Assembly (NCBI GenBank): GCA_017528675.1
Contig: JAFXOO010000330.1
Location: forward strand, 1-11,107
Source: Oscillospiraceae bacterium
Lineage (GTDB): Bacteria > Bacillota > Clostridia > Oscillospirales > Ruminococcaceae
Direction of reading: 5' to 3'
DNA: 11,107 nt
The notes under the pieces were generated by a model, which saw only the letters and a program-made list of their open reading frames with translations, did not search any database and was not told the DNA's origin. Shown in pieces: positions 6,151 to 11,107 of the stretch; the stretch's first letter is position 1, and each line of letters begins with the position of its first letter. A program made the translations under genes and the position numbers.

Positions 6151-8531
6151 AGAAAAGCCGTATGTTTTCCGCTTTGCTTGCTGCACTGCTGCTGGCATCC
6201 CCCGCAGCCGCACTGCCGATGGATGCCGCAGCAGGCTACAAGATGACCGTCACCATCGACACCCAGAAAGACCAGAAGGCAATCAGCCCGTATATTTACG
6301 GTGTGAATGAGTATTCCAACGCCAAGATACTGGATACGGTCAAGGTCAACAATGTCCGTCACGGCGGCAACCGCTTCTCCGCCTACAACTGGGAGAACAA
6401 CTACTCCAATGCCGGCAACGACTGGAAGCATATGTCGGATGATTTCTTCGGCAGAGAGAAGGACGGCCCCGGTTATGCCGCAAGAAGCTTCTCAGAAAAC
6501 ATGGCCAAGCACGAAATCCCCTACAAGATCACAACCTTGCAGATGGCAGGCTATGTGTCTGCGGATATGAACGGTACGGTTGAGGAATCCGAGACTGCAC
6601 CTTCTGACCGCTGGAAGAAGGTAGAGCTCATCAAGGGTTCTGATTTCTCACTGGAGCCGGATCTGACAGATGATGTGGTCTATATGGATGAGTATGTCAA
6701 TTACATGGTCAAGACCCTCGGTGATGCGTCCACCAAGACCGGCATGCAGGGCTACAGCCTGGATAATGAGCCGGCGCTGTGGAATGATTCGCACTTCCGG
6801 ATGCATCCGGATGAGGTGACAAACGAGGAGCTCATGAGCAAGTCGATCAAGCTTGCCAATGCCGTCAAGGAAATTGATCCGAAGGCAGAGGTATTCGGCC
6901 CGGCTTTCTGGGGTATGCTGCCCTGCATTCAGGCAGGTGAAGCCAACGGTACCTTTACCGATCCGCAGTGGCAGGCAGTCAAGAATGACTATGACTGGTA
7001 CATGGACTACTATCTGGAGCAGATGAAGGATGCGGAAAAGCAGTACGGCAAGCGCCTGCTTGATGTCTTTGATGTACACTACTATTCGCAGGGTATCACC
7101 AATGATGACGATATTCTCCAGGCTGCCCGCAGTCTGTATGACCCGGAGTACATTGAGAATAGCTGGCTTCAGCCGTCCTTCGGCAAGTATTTCCCGTTCC
7201 TGCCCAATATGCAGGAATCCATTGCAAAGCACTATCCCGGCACCAAGCTTGCTGTAACCGAGTACAACCTCGGCAACATCGGCAGCGAAAAGACCACCGG
7301 CAAGAGCGTTTACACAGCCATTGCGGAAGCAGAGGCACTCGGTGCATTTGCACTTAACGATGTGTACTTTGCAACCTACTGGGGCACGCTCCCGGAATGC
7401 CCGTATGTGGTTTCTGCAATCAATCTGTACACGAATTATGACGGCAAGGGTGGCGCTTTCGGAGACACGCTCGTATCTGCCAAAACGGATGATCTGTCCA
7501 AGGCTGCGGCATTTGCGGCAATCAACGGCACTGACGATTCTACCGTGACACTCACACTCTCCAACAAGGACAAGACCGAGGCCGAAACCGCTGAAATCAC
7601 CATCAACGGCAATACCAAGGATTACAAGAGTGCTGTGGTCTATGCAGTGACACAGGATTCCTCCGACATCAAGATCATTGACATCCAGAATGATCTGTCC
7701 GGCAACAAGATCACGGTTGAACTGCCGGCGCTGTCTGTGGCACAGATTGTCATCAGCGACAAGGAGACCACTGCCGAAATCGTAGATGAGCCGGAGATCA
7801 CAACTGTCGAGAAGGAATACAAGCTCGATGAGCTGGAGCTTTCTGCGAACGGCTACCCGATGATCCCGATCGGTGACAAGGATCACCTCAAGGAAATCAT
7901 CATCAACACAACTGCTTACTCCAGCCAGGGTTCCGGCTACGGCGGCGGCGGTGGCGGTCTGTGCTTCAACAAGGTCGTGCCGGAGGGCGAAACAGCACCT
8001 GTCTGGGCGAGCAAGTCGTTCTCCTGGGGACTTGGCAACAATGTGGATAATGTCGTGGCATTTGACGACACCTTCACCATCGTGGTGGATGAGAAGGGTG
8101 TGGATGTCAAGGGCGTGACCAAGGACGACTACATCGAGTTCCAGGGCGAGTGGTGGAAGTATTCCGAGAAGGATGAGGGCGGCGCTGATATTAACGTTAC
8201 CTATAACTCCATCAAGCTGGTTTATGAGTATGAGGAGGGTGAGCAGCCGCCGGAGGAGAATCCTACCGAAGAAAAGCCCACTGAGCCTGCTACGGAGGAC
8301 GGCACATCCGGTGATGCCATTGTATCACTCTACGGTGATGTTAACGAGAGCGGCAAGGTAGATATTGTGGATGTCATCACATTGAACAAGAGCCTGATGG
8401 TAGGCGAAAAGCTTTCAAAGCAAGGGAAAGCCAATGCCGATGTCAATCTCAGCGGCTCCATTGATGAGGTCGACTCACTCACCATTCTGAAGGCAGTTGT
8501 GGAGATTATTACCCTGCCTTACAAGGAATAA
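6147..8531 (+). CDS. Cellulosomal GH44 endoglucanase/xyloglucanase with CBM-like module and dockerin
   Basis: A 794-residue secreted enzyme. The signal peptide is residues 1 to about 22 or 29 (KKSR, then a hydrophobic stretch ending in AAA). The GH44 barrel runs from about 30 to 440, with the proposed acid/base E208 in LDNEPALW and nucleophile E372 in AVTEYNLG. The family cleaves beta-1,4-glucans and xyloglucan with retention of configuration. The usual GH44 beta-sandwich follows (about 445-536). Residues about 554-698 look like a carbohydrate-binding module with a glycine-rich loop (GYGGGGGG) and many aromatics; from memory it may be CBM76, described from R. flavefaciens GH44 enzymes. A proline/threonine/glutamate linker (699-727) leads to the dockerin (728-794), with calcium loops at D731-N733-S735-D742 and D765-N767-S769-D776. 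The dockerin should anchor it to a cell-bound scaffoldin. AGGAGG lies seven bases before the ATG. Confidence 0.95.
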   Translation: MKKSRMFSALLAALLLASPAAALPMDAAAGYKMTVTIDTQKDQKAISPYIYGVNEYSNAKILDTVKVNNVRHGGNRFSAYNWENNYSNAGNDWKHMSDDFFGREKDGPGYAARSFSENMAKHEIPYKITTLQMAGYVSADMNGTVEESETAPSDRWKKVELIKGSDFSLEPDLTDDVVYMDEYVNYMVKTLGDASTKTGMQGYSLDNEPALWNDSHFRMHPDEVTNEELMSKSIKLANAVKEIDPKAEVFGPAFWGMLPCIQAGEANGTFTDPQWQAVKNDYDWYMDYYLEQMKDAEKQYGKRLLDVFDVHYYSQGITNDDDILQAARSLYDPEYIENSWLQPSFGKYFPFLPNMQESIAKHYPGTKLAVTEYNLGNIGSEKTTGKSVYTAIAEAEALGAFALNDVYFATYWGTLPECPYVVSAINLYTNYDGKGGAFGDTLVSAKTDDLSKAAAFAAINGTDDSTVTLTLSNKDKTEAETAEITINGNTKDYKSAVVYAVTQDSSDIKIIDIQNDLSGNKITVELPALSVAQIVISDKETTAEIVDEPEITTVEKEYKLDELELSANGYPMIPIGDKDHLKEIIINTTAYSSQGSGYGGGGGGLCFNKVVPEGETAPVWASKSFSWGLGNNVDNVVAFDDTFTIVVDEKGVDVKGVTKDDYIEFQGEWWKYSEKDEGGADINVTYNSIKLVYEYEEGEQPPEENPTEEKPTEPATEDGTSGDAIVSLYGDVNESGKVDIVDVITLNKSLMVGEKLSKQGKANADVNLSGSIDEVDSLTILKAVVEIITLPYKE

Positions 8532-8562
8532 TACAGTACGACAAAAAGCGGAAGCTGTTGGC

Positions 8563-8595
8563 ATAGCCCCCCTCCCCGATGGGGAGGGGGGCTAT
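8563..8595 (+). repeat. Very strong GC hairpin after the GH44 gene, without a U-tract
   Basis: ATAGCCCCCCTCCCC (8563-8577) is perfectly complementary to 8581-8595, a 15-bp stem with only GAT between the arms. No T-run follows, so it is not a standard terminator. Sitting 31 bases past the stop codon, it could protect the mRNA 3' end or be part of a repeat family. The sequence just before it, AAGCTGTTGGCAT (8552-8564), resembles the terminal repeat of the next element. Confidence 0.6.
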
Positions 8596-8800
8596 AGGCA
8601 ATCAATGCTAACAACTTAGCAGAATAAAACCTGCGGGTGCAGGGCGGTCACCGCCCTGCTTCGCTTTAAGCGACCAGCGGCGCTCGCAGGCTCGCTGGCT
8701 GTCTGCTTATGCCGGGGGAGGTTTAGGAGGGGCGAGCAGCCCCTCCTGAGTCGGCGTAAGCCGACAAAGAAGCCTAAGTTGTTGGCATTGTATAGGCAAT
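8593..8800. mobile_element. MITE-like element with target-site-like direct repeats
   Basis: The 188-bp core (8603-8790) begins with CAATGCTAACAACTTAG (8603-8619) and ends with CTAAGTTGTTGGCATTG (8774-8790). These are inverted copies matching at 16 of 17 positions. The perfect direct repeat TATAGGCAAT abuts both ends exactly (8593-8602 and 8791-8800), as a target-site duplication would. No transposase is encoded. The interior is almost wholly palindromic: stems at 8639-8659 (GCAGGGCGGT/ACCGCCCTGC), 8661-8673, 8674-8698 (CCAGCG/CGCTGG), 8725-8747 (AGGAGGGGC/GCCCCTCCT) and 8750-8765 (GTCGGC/GCCGAC with GTAA loop). It could equally be a structured RNA or a REP-like repeat. Confidence 0.55.
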
Positions 8801-8808
8801 ACCGCACA

Positions 8809-8853
8809 AAAGCCGCACAGACCTTTTGCAGGAAGGACTGTGCGGCTTTTTTT
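8809..8853 (+). terminator. Rho-independent terminator, probably ending the XRE-GH44 transcript
   Basis: AGCCGCACAG (8811-8820) pairs with CTGTGCGGCT (8838-8847), with a short inner extension and a run of seven Ts ending at 8853. If transcription passes the hairpin at 8563-8595, the GH44 mRNA would carry a structured 3' region of about 320 bases. A copy of the dispersed motif lies just upstream at 8794-8808. Confidence 0.85.
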
Positions 8854-8876
8854 AGACAATTTGCATTCAAATGTGC

Positions 8877-8903
8877 AAAAATCCGGGTTTTTCCGGCTTA
8901 TTT
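8877..8903 (-). terminator. Weak terminator candidate of the mrdA gene
   Basis: On the minus strand, CCGG (8896-8893) pairs with CCGG (8886-8883) around AAAAAC, followed by ATTTTTG. The stem is short, so termination may instead rely on the stronger hairpin at 8809-8853 read in reverse, where only four Ts follow. Confidence 0.4.
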
Positions 8904-8911
8904 GAAAGGCG

Positions 8912-10903
8912 TCACATGTCGCCGTAGACTTCCTCATAGAGCAGCAGGATGTCACGGATCATATACTTGGAATATTCGCCGCCTTCTACAAGGCCCGCAA
9001 AGGCTATCTTCGGATCATCAGCAGGGGCATAGCCGATAAACACGGAATCCTGTACACGGGAGGCTACCTGCGGCGTACCGGTCTTGATCGCTACGCTGTA
9101 GCCAAGATTCTGAAGTGAGTATTTTTTCGGGAAGCCATTGCCGGATGCCTGAATCATACCGGCCTCGACAAATCTGTAGACATCGGAATTGTTCAGCTCA
9201 ATCTCGGAAAGCACCTCCGGCTCCGTTTTTTTCAGGCAGGTGGTCTGGTTGTAATCCCAGATACTATCCACAAGATACGGACGCAGACGCTTGCCCTCGT
9301 TTGCAATGGTATTCGCTACCACTGCGAGCTGAAGCGGCGTGACATTGGTGTCACCGTTACCGATACCCGCCTGGAGCACCTGACCGGATGTCCATTCCAA
9401 TCCCTGCTGCTGGTACGTCTCAGGTGTTGCCATCCAGCCGGCTGCATCGGCTGTCTCAATGCCGGTGTGCTGGCCGATGCCATAAAGATCCGCATACTTG
9501 ACAATGTTGTCAATCGTCAGCAGTCTCGACAGCTCATAGAAATACGAATTGCACGACACCCGCAGCGCCGGAGCTACGGCGATATAGCCGTGATGCCCCG
9601 TGCAGTGATAGGGATAGCCGTGGAACTGATATGTGCCGGCACACATGAAGGAGGTGGTTCCATCCACAATTCCTTCGTTCAGACCGGCGGTCGCAGTAAT
9701 GGTCTTGAAGGTCGAACCGGGACGGTACAGACCCATCGTGGCACGGTTGAACAGAGGTTTTCCGGGCTTCTTTGACAGCTCATCGTAATGCTCGGAATAC
9801 TCTGTCAAGTCAAACGTGGGGGCTGTTGCCTCGCCAAGAATGGCTCCGGTCTTTGCATCAAGCACCACAAGCGCACCGCTGGCGGCGGCATTATACCGAA
9901 GTGCATAGGTGCGGTTGATCGTGTAGAAGTTTTTCAGAAAGTTCTCCAGAATTCCTTGCAGTCCCCGCTGAAATTCGGCGTTGACGGTCAGGCGGATGGT
10001 ATGTCCTGCATCAACTGGTTCGGTGATCTCATCCGAAACGGCAATGCCGTTTTCGTAGGTGATCGTGCGCACACCTGCCTTACCTTGCAGCTCCTCCTCC
10101 ATCGCACGCTCCAGACCGCTGATGCCGACTATAGCGTTCAGGTCATAGCCCTTGTCCAGGTATTCCTGCGCATTTTCGGCATAAATCGGGCCTGTTGTGC
10201 CGATCTCGTGCGGAATGACATCCCCGACCTCAATCCGGCGGGCGGCAGTCTGCTCGATCAGGACTCCCTGCATCTGCGGTGCAAGCTCCGAGAGCTTGGT
10301 GACAGTGTCCATCGGGAGATTATTGGCAAGCTGGAAGCGGTTTGAGATGGAAAAATCATCGTCGAGCATTGTGTATCGGATGCCGGCGATGGTGCGCTTC
10401 TGGGACGGGGTGAGGTTTTCCCTGATGCCATACGTTTCACAGAGAACGTCCATGCAGTTCTGCGCTGTGGCATAGGCATTGACGCCGATCTTCCGCTTCA
10501 TGACCTTCAGACGGCTCTCCTCGGTATCCGAATCGAAGGCATAGGGGGTGCGGCGGGAAATGCTAAGACTGTCCTCCCAGGTAACACCAGCTTCCTCAAG
10601 GATTTCGGTCAGGCGCAGGAGAATGGCATTGCCTGCTGCGTTATCTGACGGGAAGTTCTTCTCATCAATCACAACGGCATAGCTCACATGATTGCTGACG
10701 ATGGTCAGACCTGCCGCATCGACGATTTCCCCACGGGTGGGGGCGATTTTCTGGGTATAGCTTGAAGTGACAACCTCATTCTTGTGATAGGCATCACTGT
10801 TGACAACCTGTACCTTCATCAGGCGCAGGACACAAACTGAGGCGCTCGTCAATACCAACAGGATGGCAAGCGCCATTTTCAGATATTCGGAAGCGGATCG
10901 CAT
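8912..10903 (-). CDS. mrdA: Penicillin-binding protein 2, class B peptidoglycan transpeptidase
   Basis: A 663-residue membrane-anchored transpeptidase that cross-links peptidoglycan during side-wall growth, outside the membrane. An N-terminal helix (about 8-32) is followed by the pedestal domain and a transpeptidase domain (about 365-655). All three active-site motifs are present: S397-T-F-K400, S450-C-N452 and K607-T-G-T610. The conserved RGxIxDRNG motif appears as RGEIVDAAG at 57-65, keeping R, G and D but with Ala-Ala in place of Arg-Asn. The ATG is preceded by AAGGAGG five bases upstream, which overlaps the mreD stop codon. The position directly after mreD supports PBP2/MrdA rather than the division protein FtsI/PBP3. 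The length is slightly above E. coli PBP2. Confidence 0.93.
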   Translation of the reverse strand: MRSASEYLKMALAILLVLTSASVCVLRLMKVQVVNSDAYHKNEVVTSSYTQKIAPTRGEIVDAAGLTIVSNHVSYAVVIDEKNFPSDNAAGNAILLRLTEILEEAGVTWEDSLSISRRTPYAFDSDTEESRLKVMKRKIGVNAYATAQNCMDVLCETYGIRENLTPSQKRTIAGIRYTMLDDDFSISNRFQLANNLPMDTVTKLSELAPQMQGVLIEQTAARRIEVGDVIPHEIGTTGPIYAENAQEYLDKGYDLNAIVGISGLERAMEEELQGKAGVRTITYENGIAVSDEITEPVDAGHTIRLTVNAEFQRGLQGILENFLKNFYTINRTYALRYNAAASGALVVLDAKTGAILGEATAPTFDLTEYSEHYDELSKKPGKPLFNRATMGLYRPGSTFKTITATAGLNEGIVDGTTSFMCAGTYQFHGYPYHCTGHHGYIAVAPALRVSCNSYFYELSRLLTIDNIVKYADLYGIGQHTGIETADAAGWMATPETYQQQGLEWTSGQVLQAGIGNGDTNVTPLQLAVVANTIANEGKRLRPYLVDSIWDYNQTTCLKKTEPEVLSEIELNNSDVYRFVEAGMIQASGNGFPKKYSLQNLGYSVAIKTGTPQVASRVQDSVFIGYAPADDPKIAFAGLVEGGEYSKYMIRDILLLYEEVYGDM

Positions 10904-10913
10904 ACTTGCCTCC

Positions 10914-11107
10914 TTAATTGTTGCGGATGACGGTCTTCTCCAGCTCGTAGCTGCGGCGGCTGCCGCAGCGGCGGTCGATCCATCCGATCAGGAAATACAG
11001 CGGAATCGTGGCGAGCATGGTCATGACGGCGCTTGGTAACAGATAACGGGTGTAGACCAGCGTGACATCATCATGTCCCCAGATCGCATAATAGAATACA
11101 AAATCAA
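10914..11107 (-). CDS. mreD: Rod shape-determining protein MreD (C-terminal part)
   Basis: Only the last 64 codons are in the window; the gene continues past the right edge. The fragment starts DFVFYYAIWG, contains TRYLLPSAVMTMLATIPLYF, a membrane helix, and ends in a basic tail (DRRCGSRRSYELEKTVIRNN). A TRYLLPSAV stretch before the last helix is typical of MreD in Firmicutes. MreD is a small membrane protein of the elongasome. Its TAA (10916-10914) overlaps the ribosome site of mrdA, and the two genes are 10 bases apart, so they form one operon, probably preceded by mreB and mreC. Confidence 0.8.
   Translation of the reverse strand, partial: DFVFYYAIWGHDDVTLVYTRYLLPSAVMTMLATIPLYFLIGWIDRRCGSRRSYELEKTVIRNN

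Noticed and set aside
6648..7886. 412-codon open frame on the minus strand inside the GH44 gene
   Set aside because: It is antisense to a gene with clear catalytic, CBM-like and dockerin features, and its residues (many Cys, His, Arg, Ile) do not resemble a real protein.
8603..8790. CRISPR array or attI-like recombination site
   Set aside because: The repeats are inverted, not evenly spaced direct repeats, and there are no spacers, cas genes or integrase.

Overview
The window looks like a chromosomal segment of a cellulosome-producing Ruminococcus (Oscillospiraceae, Bacillota). The main reason is a secreted glycoside hydrolase family 44 enzyme ending in a Ruminococcus-style dockerin. Strong AGGAGG ribosome sites, TTGACA/TATAAT promoters, a CCA-encoding tRNA and an MreD-PBP2 operon agree with this. 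Base composition looks balanced to slightly GC-rich, which suggests a species nearer R. champanellensis than R. albus; this is inference, since no composition was computed.

Layout. (1) 1-1901, plus: the tail of an unidentified upstream gene, then a complete ABC half-transporter. (2) 1958-2157, plus: a tRNA-Pro(GGG) transcription unit with a consensus promoter, a small leader hairpin and a strong terminator. (3) 2158-4956: a metal-resistance module. A P1B-type metal ATPase (minus) and a TetR-family regulator (plus) are divergently transcribed, and a palindromic operator candidate lies between their two promoters. (4) 4957-5211: mostly non-coding, with a short open stretch that may be a gene remnant. 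(5) 5212-8531, plus: a two-gene operon of an XRE-family regulator with an uncharacterised C-terminal half, whose stop codon overlaps the start of the dockerin-bearing GH44 endoglucanase gene (ATGA). A palindrome sits in the spacer of the operon promoter. (6) 8532-8911: a hairpin-dense intergenic region. It holds a 188-bp MITE-like element with 17-bp terminal inverted repeats and perfect 10-bp flanking direct repeats, then a terminator. (7) 8912-11107, minus: the end of mreD and a complete class B penicillin-binding protein (PBP2/MrdA), which work together in side-wall elongation.

How the genes work together. The regulator-GH44 pair looks like a self-contained unit for switching on one cellulosomal beta-glucanase. 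The TetR-ATPase pair looks like a self-contained metal-efflux unit. MreD and PBP2 belong to the elongasome. The ABC transporter probably needs a partner subunit outside the window.

The least explained material is non-coding. A 15-bp motif, TGTGCGGTRTTGYCT, occurs four times and tends to border terminator hairpins. The MITE-like element sits inside one copy of this motif.
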